A stretch of 64,000 nucleotides of DNA from Plantactinospora endophytica (GCF_016862915.1 NZ_BONW01000039.1:124001-188000); one strand, 5' to 3'; counted from the first letter of the stretch, positions 42,634 through 51,979 are shown. Notes: generated by a model not told the origin, from the letters alone. Numbers and translations: made by a program.

Positions 42634-44037
42634 ATGAAAAGACGAATCTACGCCGTTGGATCGGCCCTGCTCGCGCTGCTCGTCGCCGCCGTCGTCTCGC
42701 TCGTGGTGGCGGCACCGCCGGCCCAGGCAGCGGCCGGGTTCACGGTCAGCGGCGGGCGGCTGCTCGACGCGAACGGCAACCAGTTCATCATGCGCGGGGT
42801 CAGCCACGCGCACACCTGGTACACCAGCCAAACCGGTTCATTCGCCAACATCAAGTCGCTTGGCGCCAACACCGTCCGTGTGGTGCTCAGCAGCGGCGGC
42901 CGGTGGACCCAGAACAGCGCCAGCGACGTCGCCAACGTCGTCTCGCTCTGCAAGGCGAACCGGCTGATCTGCGTCCTGGAGGTGCACGACACCACCGGGT
43001 ACGGCGAGGAGGGCGCCGCGATCACCCTCGACCAGGCGGTCAACTACTGGATCAGCATCCAGAGCGCGCTGACCGGCCAGGAGAACTACGTCATCGTCAA
43101 CATCGGCAACGAGCCGTTCGGCAACAACGAGAGCGTCAGCGCCACCTGGCCGACCGCGACCCGTAACGCCATCACCCGACTGCGCAACGCCGGCTTCGAC
43201 CACACCATCATGGTCGACGCGCCGAACTGGGGTCAGGACTGGCGCTTCGTCATGCGGGACAACGCGCAGAGCGTCTTCAACGCCGACCCGGACCGCAACA
43301 CCGTCTTCTCGGTCCACATGTACGGCGTCTTCGACACCGCCGCCGAGATCACCGACTACCTCGGCCGGTTCCGCAGCGCCAACCTGCCGATCGTGGTCGG
43401 CGAGTTCGGCCACAACCACTCGGACGGCAACCCGGACGAGGACACCATCATGTCGTACGCCCAGCAGAACGGAATCGGCTACATCGGCTGGTCGTGGAGC
43501 GGCAACGGGGGTGGCGTCGAGTACCTCGACATGGTCACCAACTTCAACGTGAGCCAGTTGACCTCCTGGGGCCAGCGGATCTTCAACGGCGCCAACGGCA
43601 TCCGGCAGACCGCCCGGGAGGCGACGGTCTACGGCGGCGGCAACCCGACCACCCCGCCGACCACCAGGCCGCCGACCGGTACCCCGACCACCCGTCCGCC
43701 GACGACCGCGCCGACCACCACCCCGCCGGCCGGTACCCGGGGCTGCACCGCCACGTACGCGATCACCGGGCAGTGGCAGGGCGGCTTCCAGGGCGACGTC
43801 CGGGTGACCGCCGGCAGCGCCGCGATCAGCGGCTGGACCGTCACCTGGACCTTCGGCAACGGGCAGCAGGTCAACCAGTCCTGGAACGTGAACCTGACCA
43901 GCAGCGGGTCGAGCGTGACCGCGCGGAACGTCGCCTACAACGGCAGCCTCGGCGCCGGGGCGAGTACCGCGTTCGGCTTCATCGGCACCTGGAACGGCAC
44001 CAACAGCACACCGACGCTGAGCTGCACCGCCACCTGA
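42634..44037 (+). CDS. Secreted GH5_8 endo-beta-1,4-mannanase with CBM2
   Basis: 467 residues. Signal peptide (about 1-34, ending QAA), GH5 catalytic domain (35-335), a Thr/Pro linker (PTTPPTTRPPTGTPTTRP, about 338-365), and a family 2 carbohydrate-binding module (368-467). GVSHAHTWY, NRLICVLEVHDTTGYGEE, E160 in NIGNEP (acid/base) and E257 in VVGEFGH (nucleophile) match actinomycete subfamily 8 mannanases. It should cleave beta-mannan or glucomannan outside the cell while the CBM2 holds cellulose. Likely repressed by a LacI-family protein through the sites at 42498-42525. Confidence 0.93.
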   Translation: MKRRIYAVGSALLALLVAAVVSLVVAAPPAQAAAGFTVSGGRLLDANGNQFIMRGVSHAHTWYTSQTGSFANIKSLGANTVRVVLSSGGRWTQNSASDVANVVSLCKANRLICVLEVHDTTGYGEEGAAITLDQAVNYWISIQSALTGQENYVIVNIGNEPFGNNESVSATWPTATRNAITRLRNAGFDHTIMVDAPNWGQDWRFVMRDNAQSVFNADPDRNTVFSVHMYGVFDTAAEITDYLGRFRSANLPIVVGEFGHNHSDGNPDEDTIMSYAQQNGIGYIGWSWSGNGGGVEYLDMVTNFNVSQLTSWGQRIFNGANGIRQTAREATVYGGGNPTTPPTTRPPTGTPTTRPPTTAPTTTPPAGTRGCTATYAITGQWQGGFQGDVRVTAGSAAISGWTVTWTFGNGQQVNQSWNVNLTSSGSSVTARNVAYNGSLGAGASTAFGFIGTWNGTNSTPTLSCTAT

Positions 44038-44057
44038 TCTCATCTGGCGGCGGATCC

Positions 44058-44088
44058 GGTGGTCGGGTGCCGGGCGCACCCGACCACC
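44058..44088. terminator. Bidirectional terminator between mannanase and oxidoreductase
   Basis: GGTGGTCGGGTGC (44058-44070) and its exact complement (44076-44088) form a 13-bp stem with a 5-base loop between two convergent genes, able to serve both. Confidence 0.8.
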
Positions 44089-44127
44089 GCCGCCTCCCGT
44101 CAGTTCCGGTCACCCGGCCGGGACAGC

Positions 44128-45015
44128 TCAGTGCCGGCCCGGCAGCCCGGGAAGCACCTCGGTCGCGACCTCGGCGAGCACCGCCTCGTCCCCGGCGTAC
44201 CAGCTCGACTCGCGCGGCCAGTGCACGACCACGTCGGTGAAGCCCAGTTCGGCGGCCCGCCCGACGGCGTCGGTGAACTGGCCGACGCTGGACAGCGAGA
44301 AGACCGGCGCCGAGTCCAGCGACAGGTAGCGGTCCAGGGTGCCCGGGTCGCGGCCGGCGGCGGCCAGCACCTCGTCCATCCGGGCGGAGAGGTCGGCGAC
44401 CGACCGCCACCACGCGGAGACGTCGTCGCCGTCCCGGAGACCGGTGGTCACCCAGCCCTGACCGTACCGGGCGGCGAGCCGCAACGAGCGCGGCCCGTTC
44501 GCGGCCACGACGAACGGCACCCGGGGTGTCTGGACGCAGCCCGGGTTGCTCCGCGCGTCGACCGCCGCGTAGTAGTCGCCGCGCCAGCTCACCCCGTCTT
44601 CCCGGAGCAGCAGGTCGAGCAGTTCGGTGAACTCGGCGAACCGGTCCACCCGGTGCCGGGGGGAGAGGGTCTCACCACCGAGCACGGCCGAGTCGAACCC
44701 GATGCCGCCGGCGCCGAGCCCGAGCAGTAGCCGGCCGTCGCTGACGTCGTCCAGCGCGGTGACCTGACGGGTGAACTGCACCGGGTGCCGGAAGTTCGGC
44801 GAGGCGACCAGGGTGCCCAGCCGGATCCGGGAGGTGACCATCGCGGCCGAGGTCAACGTGCCCATCGCGTCGAACCACGGCCCGTCGACCAGATCCCGCC
44901 AACCCAGGTGGTCGTAGGTCCAGGCGTGGTCGAAGCCCCACTCCTCGGCCTGCCGCCAGCGGCGCTCGGCGGCGGACCACCGCTGGTCGGGAAGGATGAC
45001 GATGCCCACGCGCAT
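44128..45015 (-). CDS. F420-dependent LLM-class oxidoreductase
   Basis: 295 residues. MRVGIVILPDQRWSAAERRWRQAEEWGFDHAWTYDHLGW, SRIRLGTLVASPNFRHPVQFTRQVTALDDVSDGRLLLGLGAGG and VPFVVAANGPRSLRLAARYGQGW are the LLM-family flavin/F420 segments. The ATG at 45015 is chosen because TATGCT, a -10 hexamer, sits 8 bases upstream (45023-45028); the ATG at 45027 would overlap it. The transcript is likely leaderless. Substrate unknown. Confidence 0.9.
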   Translation of the reverse strand: MRVGIVILPDQRWSAAERRWRQAEEWGFDHAWTYDHLGWRDLVDGPWFDAMGTLTSAAMVTSRIRLGTLVASPNFRHPVQFTRQVTALDDVSDGRLLLGLGAGGIGFDSAVLGGETLSPRHRVDRFAEFTELLDLLLREDGVSWRGDYYAAVDARSNPGCVQTPRVPFVVAANGPRSLRLAARYGQGWVTTGLRDGDDVSAWWRSVADLSARMDEVLAAAGRDPGTLDRYLSLDSAPVFSLSSVGQFTDAVGRAAELGFTDVVVHWPRESSWYAGDEAVLAEVATEVLPGLPGRH

Positions 45016-45192
45016 GACCTGGAGCATAGGGGTCGGCGGAACGCGCCCGTCACCCGAACCGGTGACGGGCGAACGCTCTCAGCCACCTCACAGCTACGGT
45101 GCATAGGGTCACCGCGTGGCGTGCCGATCCATCGTGGAAGATCCGCGCCCGACACCCACGGCACAAATCAGCCGTAAATCAGGAGTATCTCT

Positions 45193-46146
45193 ATGGTCTT
45201 CAAGAAGATGTTGAGCGCCCTCGGCGTCGGCGGTCCGAGCGTGGACACCGTGCTGACCAACCCCAACACCCGGCCCGGCCTGGTGCTCGACGGGCAGGTC
45301 AACCTGCGGGGCGGAGAGTCCGCGGCCGACATCGAGCAGGTCACCGTCGCGCTGGTCACCCGGGTCGAGATGGAGGCCGGCGACAGCGAGTACGCCGGCA
45401 CCATGGAGTTCTACCGGCTGCCGGTGAGCGGTGCGATGCGCCTCGAGGCCAAGCAGGAACTCGCCATCCCGTTCCAGGTGCCGGTGCCCTGGGAGACCCC
45501 GATCACCGACGTCTACGGTCAGCGCCTGCGCGGCATGACCATGGGTCTGCGTACCGAGCTGGCGATCGCCCGGGCGGTCGACAAGGGCGACCTGGACGCG
45601 GTCGCCGTGCACCCGCTGCCGGTACACGAGAAGATCCTGGAGGCGTTCGCCCAGCTCGGCTTCCAGTTCAAGAGCGCCGACCTGGAGCGCGGGCACATCT
45701 ACGGCGTGCAGCAGACGCTGCCGTTCTACCAGGAGATCGAGTTCTACGCCGCCCCGCAGTACGCGCACGCCATCCGCGAGGTCGAGCTGACCTTCGTGAC
45801 CAACCAGCACGGCGTGGACGTGATCATCGAGTGCGACAAGCGCGGCGGGATGTTCAGCGGCGGGCACGACACCGTCGGCCGGTACACGGCGGAGCACGCG
45901 GGTGTCGACCAGGTCGACTGGCGCCAGCGGGTCGAGGGCTGGCTGGCGCAGACGGTGGAGAGCTACGGCCGGCACGGCGGGATGGGCCACCAGTACGGAC
46001 ACCCCGGCAAGCAGGGGCACCACGGCGGGCACGGCGGGCACGGAATGGGCGGCGTCGTCGCCGGTGCCGCGCTCGGGCTGGCCGGGGGCATGATCGCCGG
46101 CGAGATGCTGGATGACGCCTTCGAAGGCGACTTCGGCGACGAGTGA
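45193..46146 (+). CDS. Spo0M family protein
   Basis: 317 residues; CAGGAG upstream of the ATG. Arrestin-like beta-sandwich (1-245) with MVFKKMLSALGVGGPSVDTVL, LDGQVNLRGG, AIPFQVPVPWETPIT and ECDKRGGMFSGG, typical of sporulation-control protein Spo0M. A His/Gly-rich linker (GRHGGMGHQYGHPGKQGHHGGHGGHG) and a glycine zipper-like helix (VVAGAALGLAGGMIAGEML) end the protein. Spo0M affects sporulation and cell-envelope integrity in Bacillus; the role in actinomycetes is unclear. The His-rich stretch may bind metal. Confidence 0.9.
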   Translation: MVFKKMLSALGVGGPSVDTVLTNPNTRPGLVLDGQVNLRGGESAADIEQVTVALVTRVEMEAGDSEYAGTMEFYRLPVSGAMRLEAKQELAIPFQVPVPWETPITDVYGQRLRGMTMGLRTELAIARAVDKGDLDAVAVHPLPVHEKILEAFAQLGFQFKSADLERGHIYGVQQTLPFYQEIEFYAAPQYAHAIREVELTFVTNQHGVDVIIECDKRGGMFSGGHDTVGRYTAEHAGVDQVDWRQRVEGWLAQTVESYGRHGGMGHQYGHPGKQGHHGGHGGHGMGGVVAGAALGLAGGMIAGEMLDDAFEGDFGDE

Positions 46147-46198
46147 TCCGACCCCGGGCGGCGTAAGCCGCCCCGGGCGACGCGACGACGAAAGGGCC

Positions 46199-46228
46199 GC
46201 GGTCCCCGCCGAATCCGGCGGGGACCGC
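46199..46228 (+). terminator. Terminator of the Spo0M gene
   Basis: GCGGTCCCCGCCG (46199-46211) pairs exactly with 46216-46228 around a 4-base AATC loop, starting 53 bp after the stop. A weaker GC-rich hairpin around 46152-46176 precedes it. Confidence 0.8.
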
Positions 46229-46342
46229 GACCCCCCGTGGCAAAGTCGCCACTGCTCGGGACACTCCGGCTACGCCCTGCGGTTCCGGGGACGTGGCCGT
46301 CCGGCCGACCGTCGCCCTATCGCTGCGGCGTCCGGAGCGTCG

Positions 46343-46732
46343 TCACCGTCGGCCGTGCCGCCAAGAACTCGCGAGCTTGGCCAGACCACGGCTACCCAGG
46401 TAGGCGATGGTCATCAGGGTGATGAAGAACCAGGCCTGCTGTGCCCGGAACGGGTCCACGCCGGACGCGTCCGTGCCGACCAGGTCCGCGGCCAGCAACG
46501 TGAAGCCGACCGCCGCCAGATAGATGTAGAACTCGGTACTCAACCAGGCGGGCTTGGTCTCGTTACCAGGATTCCGCCGTACCGGCTCGTCCATCCGGCG
46601 CTGCATCTCCGCCAGGGTCTGCTGTATCTGCTGGTTGGAGATGTTCTGGGCACCCATCTCCCGGGTCGGTGCCGACTGCATGTCCGTCACCTGCTGGCCC
46701 ATCGGCTGCCTGGACGGGGTCTGCGTGCTCAT
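46343..46732 (-). CDS. Small two-span membrane protein of unknown function
   Basis: 129 residues; ATG at 46732 with AGGAGGAAAG upstream. A Gln/Met/Thr-rich head (1-60) precedes two hydrophobic segments: EFYIYLAAVGFTLLAADLVG and QQAWFFITLMTIAYLGSRG. No known domain. Similar proteins are conserved in actinomycetes as hypotheticals. It lies between Spo0M and a stress-like hydrophilic gene. Confidence 0.8.
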   Translation of the reverse strand: MSTQTPSRQPMGQQVTDMQSAPTREMGAQNISNQQIQQTLAEMQRRMDEPVRRNPGNETKPAWLSTEFYIYLAAVGFTLLAADLVGTDASGVDPFRAQQAWFFITLMTIAYLGSRGLAKLASSWRHGRR

Positions 46733-46938
46733 CTTTCCTCCTCGGATTCGATGAGATCTCTTCCGACCGCCCCCGGTCACGGCACCGCCGCGCCGGTGGC
46801 ACCCGCTGGCTACCCGACCGGGTCTGCCACAAACAGCCGCTGACCAGCCGACTCCCGGTCCGGCAGCGGTCGGGGCGGCGAACAGGTGTTTGCCGACCCG
46901 GGCACCGGGGACACCCCGGACAACGACAACTCGGCGAG

Positions 46939-47349
46939 GTGGTGGACGTGCGCGGCGAGGACGAACGGCGGGAATCGGCACGGCGGAGCGTCGACCGGAT
47001 CGGGCGCGGCAAGTACGCCCCGGGTGCCATGGAGGAGGTCACCCTGCCGGTCGACGAGGGCCGGGAGGCGCACGAACGCGACATCGAGGACCCGGCGGAC
47101 CGGGCGCGTGATCCGGACGTACTGCGTGACGGCGGGCCGGCCCGGAACCGAGGGGTGAGCACCACGACCGGAACCGAGCGTCGGGCGGGGCCGGCGAACG
47201 TACGCCGCCAACCCCGCCGACCGGGCGGAAAGGTGGCTCCCACCACCACCGGGGACGCCACCACCGGCGGGATCAACCCGTCGGCGGCCGGGTCGACCAG
47301 CGACGCCTCCGGCCAGTCGCGGCAGATCGGCAACTTCACCGACAAATGA
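46939..47349 (+). CDS. Hydrophilic, probably disordered conserved protein
   Basis: 136 residues if started at the GTG at 46939; no strong ribosome site, so the start is uncertain. Rich in Arg, Asp, Glu, Thr and Gly; segments SVDRIGRGKYAPGAMEEVTLPVDEG, DPADRARDPDVLRDGGPARNRGVSTTTG and TTGDATTGGINPSAAGSTSDASGQSR. Third codon positions are almost all G or C, which supports coding. I know no function; the composition resembles stress-protective disordered proteins. Convergent with helD. Confidence 0.6.
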   Translation: MVDVRGEDERRESARRSVDRIGRGKYAPGAMEEVTLPVDEGREAHERDIEDPADRARDPDVLRDGGPARNRGVSTTTGTERRAGPANVRRQPRRPGGKVAPTTTGDATTGGINPSAAGSTSDASGQSRQIGNFTDK

Positions 47350-47368
47350 CCCACCGGCCGCGCCGTGC

Positions 47369-49771
47369 TCAACCGACCCGGAGGATGCCCAACCGCTGGG
47401 TGGCCCGGGTGAGCGCCACGTAGAGGTCGCTGCGCCCACGCGGAGACTCGGCGACGATTCGGTCCGGATCGACCACCAGCACCGAGTCGAACTCCAGCCC
47501 CTTGGCCTGGGCGACGGTCAGCAGCACGACCCGGCTGGTCAACTCGGGATCGTCGCCGAGCGCCACCTCGGGCTCGGCCTCGGTGGCCGCCCGGCCCAGT
47601 TCGTCGACCAGCCCGGCCGGCACGATCACGCCGACCCGGCCCGCGCCGACGCCGGCCGCCTCGGCCCGGATCGCCTCGACCAGCCGCCCGGCCAGTTCGG
47701 CGCCGCCGACCCGGGCGTCCCACGGCTGCTCTCCGGTGTCGCGTACGGCGCGGGGCGGGGTGAGCATCGGGTCGATCTCGGCCAGCACCTTGGCGGCGAC
47801 CGCCAGGATCTCCGACGGCGTACGGTAGCTGACCGTCAGCTCCTCCAGCCGCCACCGTTCGCCGACGTATGGCTCCAGCACCGGCCACCACGACGACGCG
47901 CCGGCCAGCGCCCCGGTCTGCGCCACGTCGCCGACCAGCGTCATCGAGCGGCTCGGGCAGCGGCGCATCAGTACCCGCCAGGCCATCGGGGACAGTTCCT
48001 GCGCCTCGTCCACGATCACGTGCCCGAAGGCCCAGCTCCGGTCGGCCGCCGCCCGCTCGGCGGTGGTGAGCTGTTCCCCGTCGACCTGCCGCTCGGCCAG
48101 CCGGTCGGCGACGAGCAGGTCGGTGATGTCCAGCATGCCGTCCTCGGCGTCGGCCTCGTCCTCGAAGTCGATCGACTTGGAGCCGGCGGCGATTTCGAGG
48201 ACGCCCTCGGCGTACTCGATCTCGGCCTGGCGCTGCCGCGCGGCCCGGGCCTGCGCCGCCCGGTCGTCCTGACCGAGCAGCTCCGCCGCCTCGTCCAGCA
48301 GCGGTACGTCGGCCGGGCTCCAGCCACCCCACGGCTCGCGGCGCAGCGCGGCCCGGTCCTCCTCGCCGAGCCCGGCCGCCGCGACCGCGAGCCGCTCCTC
48401 GGAGGCGAACAGCCCGGCCACCACCTGCTGCGGGGTGAGTACCGGCCAGAGCCAGTCCAGCACCGCCTGCACCTCCGGCTCGCCGCGCAGCTCGCGCCGG
48501 AACTCGGCCAGGTCCGCCTCGTCGAGCAGGTTCTCCCCGCCGAGCGGGTCGGCGCCGATCCGCTCGGCGAGCTGGTCGGCGAGAGCGTGGATGATCTCGA
48601 TGTCGAAGAGCGGCCGGGCCAGGTTGTGCGGCCGGCCGGTGCGGCGGACCCGGTCCCGGGCGGTGGCGACGGTGGCCGGGTCGAGCACCAGGCTGTCCCG
48701 CTCGATGTTGATCTCGATCGGCTCGTCCGGTACCCGCTCCCGGTCCCGGATGGCGGCGGCCAGCACCTCGACCATGTCGAGCCGGCCCTTGAGTTCGGCG
48801 ACCTCGGCCGACTCGGCCCGGGTCGCGGTGATCCCGGGAAAGAGTTCGCCGACGGTACGCAGCAGCACGCCGGTCTCCGCGAGCGTCGGCAGCACCTGCG
48901 AGATGTAGCGCAGGAAGGTGGCGTTCGGGCCGACCAGCAGCACACCCCGGGTGGAGAGGATCTGCCGGTGCGTGTAGAGCAGGTACGCGGCCCGGTGCAG
49001 CGCCACGGCGGTCTTCCCGGTGCCGGGGCCGCCCTGCACGACGAGTACCCCGTTCAGGTCGGCCCGGATCACCCGGTCCTGCTCGGCCTGGATGGTCCGG
49101 ACGATGTCCGTCATCCGGCCGGTACGGCTGGCGGTCACCGCCGCCAGCAACGCCGCCTCGCCGGTCAGTCCGCCGCTGGCGCCGCCGGTGCCGGCCCGGC
49201 CCGCCTCGGCGAGGTCGAGCACCTCGTCGTCGAGGCCGACCACCTCGCGGTCCCGGGTCCGGATGTGTCGCCGCCGGCGTACCCCGTCGGGGGCGGCGGC
49301 GGTGGCGAGGTAGAACGGCCGGGCGGCCGGGGCCCGCCAATCCAGCAGCACCGGTTCGTGGTCGCCGGCAGTGTCGAAGATGCCGATCCGGCCGACGTAC
49401 CGGCGGGCGCCGTCGGCCAGGTCCAGCCGGCCGAAGCAGAGGCCCTGTTCCACCGCGCCGAGTCGCTCGATGTGGTCGGTGTACATCCGTACGGTTCCGT
49501 CGCGCTGTGAGCGTTCCTGCTGGGTGCCGCCGACATTGCGCAGCGCGGCACGCAGCCGTCGGTCGGTGTGGGTACGCAGTTCGTCGAGGCGCCCGTAGAG
49601 CATGGTGACGTACCGCTGCTCGTCCACGATGTCGTCCGCCGTGGGGCCCGTGGGCCGGGGTTGTCCGGCCGGCACCGGACCGTCGGTACCGGAGGGTGCG
49701 GCATGCCGGATCGGTTCGTCGACCGGCTCGGCGAGCCGCTGGTCGGGCGAAACACCGGATTGCTTTGACAA
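47369..49771 (-). CDS. helD: HelD-like RNA polymerase recycling helicase/ATPase
   Basis: 800 residues from a TTG at 49771 with GGAGAG 5-6 bases upstream. Superfamily 1 (UvrD-like) ATPase: N-terminal antiparallel coiled coil (DIVDEQRYVTMLYGRLDELRTHTDRRL, about 45-75), Walker A GGPGTGKTAVALHRAAYLLYT, HelD-specific insertion, Walker B VIVDEAQELSPMAW, LVGDVAQTG and C-terminal VSYRTPSEIL, AQAKGLEFDSVLVVDP, SDLYVALTRATQRLGIL. Actinobacterial HelD removes stalled RNA polymerase and rifamycin from RNAP. A longer frame to 49999 crosses a terminator-like hairpin and is rejected. An opposing promoter overlaps its start codon. Confidence 0.9.
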   Translation of the reverse strand: MSKQSGVSPDQRLAEPVDEPIRHAAPSGTDGPVPAGQPRPTGPTADDIVDEQRYVTMLYGRLDELRTHTDRRLRAALRNVGGTQQERSQRDGTVRMYTDHIERLGAVEQGLCFGRLDLADGARRYVGRIGIFDTAGDHEPVLLDWRAPAARPFYLATAAAPDGVRRRRHIRTRDREVVGLDDEVLDLAEAGRAGTGGASGGLTGEAALLAAVTASRTGRMTDIVRTIQAEQDRVIRADLNGVLVVQGGPGTGKTAVALHRAAYLLYTHRQILSTRGVLLVGPNATFLRYISQVLPTLAETGVLLRTVGELFPGITATRAESAEVAELKGRLDMVEVLAAAIRDRERVPDEPIEINIERDSLVLDPATVATARDRVRRTGRPHNLARPLFDIEIIHALADQLAERIGADPLGGENLLDEADLAEFRRELRGEPEVQAVLDWLWPVLTPQQVVAGLFASEERLAVAAAGLGEEDRAALRREPWGGWSPADVPLLDEAAELLGQDDRAAQARAARQRQAEIEYAEGVLEIAAGSKSIDFEDEADAEDGMLDITDLLVADRLAERQVDGEQLTTAERAAADRSWAFGHVIVDEAQELSPMAWRVLMRRCPSRSMTLVGDVAQTGALAGASSWWPVLEPYVGERWRLEELTVSYRTPSEILAVAAKVLAEIDPMLTPPRAVRDTGEQPWDARVGGAELAGRLVEAIRAEAAGVGAGRVGVIVPAGLVDELGRAATEAEPEVALGDDPELTSRVVLLTVAQAKGLEFDSVLVVDPDRIVAESPRGRSDLYVALTRATQRLGILRVG

Positions 49772-49826
49772 ACCGTCTCTCCATCGTTTAGACTTTGCCG
49801 AGAACGGCATTCTGCCGTTCTTTTTT
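49765..49826 (+). promoter_or_regulatory. Consensus promoter fused to a rho-independent terminator, antisense to the helD start
   Basis: TTGACA (49765-49770), 18-base spacer, TAGACT (49789-49794); predicted start near 49801. At 49801-49821 AGAACGGCA-TTC-TGCCGTTCT forms a 9-bp stem followed by TTTTTT (49821-49826). The transcript would be only about 25 nt. On the opposite strand the same hairpin lies in the helD leader, about 30 nt before its ribosome site. Confidence 0.65.
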
Positions 49827-49942
49827 ATTGCCGAACTGAGAAACGATAGCGCGTTTTCCTGCCCGCAGCCATCAGCCGCCCGGCCCGCCGCGAATGTCGA
49901 TTTCGACGGACCGCCGGACGTGGGCCGGGGACCCTGCCCGAG

Positions 49943-50020
49943 GAGATCGCGGGTAGACCGCCCTGCCCACAGAGATCGGGGGCAGAGCACCCTGCCCACC
50001 GAGATCGCGGGCGGACTAGC
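49943..50020. repeat. 29-bp tandem repeat, about 2.7 copies
   Basis: Copies 49943-49971 and 49972-50000, and a partial third to about 50020, of GAGATCGCGGG...CCCTGCCCAC. The third copy runs into the stop codon of the ABC permease at 50016. Confidence 0.85.
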
Positions 50021-50999
50021 TGGTCACGTCCCGACCGCCGAACCGGGCCCAGGCCGCGGAGAGGAACACCACCGCGTAGCCGGCCGCCGAGAGCAGGCCG
50101 GGGCGGAGCGCGTCGAACGCGACCGGATCGCGGAGCAGTTCGACGAACGCCTGCCAGTGGTGGGTCAGCAGATACGGGTGCAGCCAGTCGAGCTGCGGAA
50201 TGCTGTCCAGTACGAAACTGGTCACCGCGAGCATCGTGGTCGCGATGGTCGCACCCATCGGCTGCTCGGTCAGGGTGGAGACGAACAGCCCGACCGCACC
50301 CAGCGCGCAGAGCCCGACCGTCAGATAGGCACAGACGCCGAGCAGCCGGAGCAGTCCTTCGGCCAGGCTCACCTGGACGCCGGAGAGCAGCGTCACCGGC
50401 CCACCGCCGAACAGCGCCAGTCCGGCGAGCAGGCCGATCGCCGCGACCAGCAGGGTCACCGTGGCCACGAAGACGACGATTGCGGCGTACTTGACGGCCA
50501 GCAGCCGGGTACGCCCGACCGGCACCGTCAACAGGTAGCGCAGGGTGCCGGAGTTCGCCTCACCGGCGATGCTGTCCCCGGCGATCGCCGCCACCGCGAT
50601 CGGCAGGAACAGGCCCAGTTCCGCGCCGAGGGCGGCCAGCGCCACGAAGAACCCGTTGCCGCTGATCGCCGAGAAGAACCCCGGATCGCGGCCGGCCTCC
50701 GTCGGCCCGTCGGTGACCCGCAGCGCGACAGCGATGATCACCGGTACGGCGGCCAGCGCCGCCATCCCGGCCTGGTTGCGCCGTCGGCCGAAGACCAGTC
50801 GCAACTCCGAGCGGAAGAACCGGGCCCTGCCGGTGCGGCCGGACCGCCAGCCCCGCCGCCGGACCGTCCCGGGCGACACCGTCCCACCCGGGAAGGCGCC
50901 GCTCGCCACGGCACTGCTCGCCACGGCACCGCTCGCCGTGGCGCCGGTTGCCGGGGAACTGCCTGGCGGGACGTCGGCCGGCGAGTCAACCGCTGACAT
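50016..50999 (-). CDS. ABC transporter permease (ABC-2 type)
   Basis: 327 residues; ATG at 50999, overlapping the end of the ATPase gene by 14 bp. A Ser/Ala/Gly-rich cytoplasmic head (1-60), then six membrane helices with ISGNGFFVALAALGAELGLFLPIAVAAIAGDSIAGEANSGTLRYLL, the ABC-2 permease signature around EANSGTLRYLL. With the ATPase it forms a two-gene exporter; neighbours suggest a link to the LolA-like protein but the substrate is unknown. Confidence 0.92.
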   Translation of the reverse strand: MSAVDSPADVPPGSSPATGATASGAVASSAVASGAFPGGTVSPGTVRRRGWRSGRTGRARFFRSELRLVFGRRRNQAGMAALAAVPVIIAVALRVTDGPTEAGRDPGFFSAISGNGFFVALAALGAELGLFLPIAVAAIAGDSIAGEANSGTLRYLLTVPVGRTRLLAVKYAAIVVFVATVTLLVAAIGLLAGLALFGGGPVTLLSGVQVSLAEGLLRLLGVCAYLTVGLCALGAVGLFVSTLTEQPMGATIATTMLAVTSFVLDSIPQLDWLHPYLLTHHWQAFVELLRDPVAFDALRPGLLSAAGYAVVFLSAAWARFGGRDVTS

Positions 51000-51918
51000 C
51001 GAAGCCCTCCCCGGTCAGCGAGACGAACAGTTCCTCCAGGTCGGGGGCGTCCACCGCGAAGCCGCGTACCGGCACGGCGGCGTGCACCAGGGCGGCCACC
51101 ACCTTCTCCGGCGGCACCGCCCCGAGTGCCGCGCTCGCCTCCCCGGAGGACTCCGCGACCTCGGCAAGGCCCAGCTCGCGCAGTACCTGGGCGGCCATCG
51201 CCGGCCGGCCGGTGCTCACCCGGGCCCGGGGTGCCGCCGCCGCCCGCAGCTCGGCCAGTGACGCCTGGGCGACCAGCCGGCCCCGGTGCATCACGCCCAC
51301 GTCGGTGCAGACCTGCTCCACCTCGGCCAGCAGGTGGGTGGAGAGCAGCACCGTCACGCCCTCGGCGGCGAGCGCGCCGACCAGTGCCCGCACCTCCCGG
51401 GTGCCCTGCGGGTCCAGCCCGTTCGTCGGCTCGTCCAGGATCAGCAGGTCCCGGGGGACCAGCAGCGCGGCGGCCAGCGCCAGCCGCTGACGCATGCCGA
51501 GCGAGTACGCCCGGTACCGCTTGCCGGCCGCCGCCGTCAGCCCGACCCGGTCCAGTGCCGCACCGATCCGGGCCGCCGAACTGCGCGGGTCGGCGGTACG
51601 GTCCGCCGCGTCCAGCCGGCGCAGGTTGTCCGCCCCCGACAGGTACGGGTGGAAGGCGGGTCCCTCCACCAGTGCCCCGATCCGGGGCAGCACCTCCGCC
51701 GCCCCGTCCGGCATCGCTCGACCGAGCAGCGCGTGCCCGCCCGACGTCGGCCGGACCAGGCCGAGCAGCATCCGGATCGTGGTGGTCTTGCCGGAACCGT
51801 TCGGGCCGAGGAAGCCGTACACCGCGCCACGCGGAACCGCCAGGTCGACGGCGTCCACCGCGACCTGGCGGCCGAACCGCTTGCTCAGCCCCGTGCTCCG
51901 CACCGCTACCTCCGGCAC
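50986..51918 (-). CDS. ABC transporter ATP-binding protein
   Basis: 310 residues. Walker A GPNGSGKTTT, signature YSLGMRQRLALAAAL, Walker B LLILDEPTNGLDPQG, switch His in STHLLAEVEQVC. The drug-resistance ATPase (DrrA/CcmA-like) family; it probably energises the permease encoded 14 bp overlapping downstream. Located 61 bp downstream of the LolA-like gene on the same strand, so all three may be one operon. Confidence 0.95.
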   Translation of the reverse strand: MPEVAVRSTGLSKRFGRQVAVDAVDLAVPRGAVYGFLGPNGSGKTTTIRMLLGLVRPTSGGHALLGRAMPDGAAEVLPRIGALVEGPAFHPYLSGADNLRRLDAADRTADPRSSAARIGAALDRVGLTAAAGKRYRAYSLGMRQRLALAAALLVPRDLLILDEPTNGLDPQGTREVRALVGALAAEGVTVLLSTHLLAEVEQVCTDVGVMHRGRLVAQASLAELRAAAAPRARVSTGRPAMAAQVLRELGLAEVAESSGEASAALGAVPPEKVVAALVHAAVPVRGFAVDAPDLEELFVSLTGEGFDVSG

Positions 51919-51979
51919 CGGGCGGGTCCTCCGCTCGCGCTACCCGGCACGCCGGGCGAGGGCTCCGGCCGGTGGCCGG

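Noticed and set aside
46563-49784. 1073-residue minus-strand frame overlapping helD
   Set aside because: Arg/Gly/Ala low-complexity frame offset from helD; the helD frame carries all SF1 motifs.
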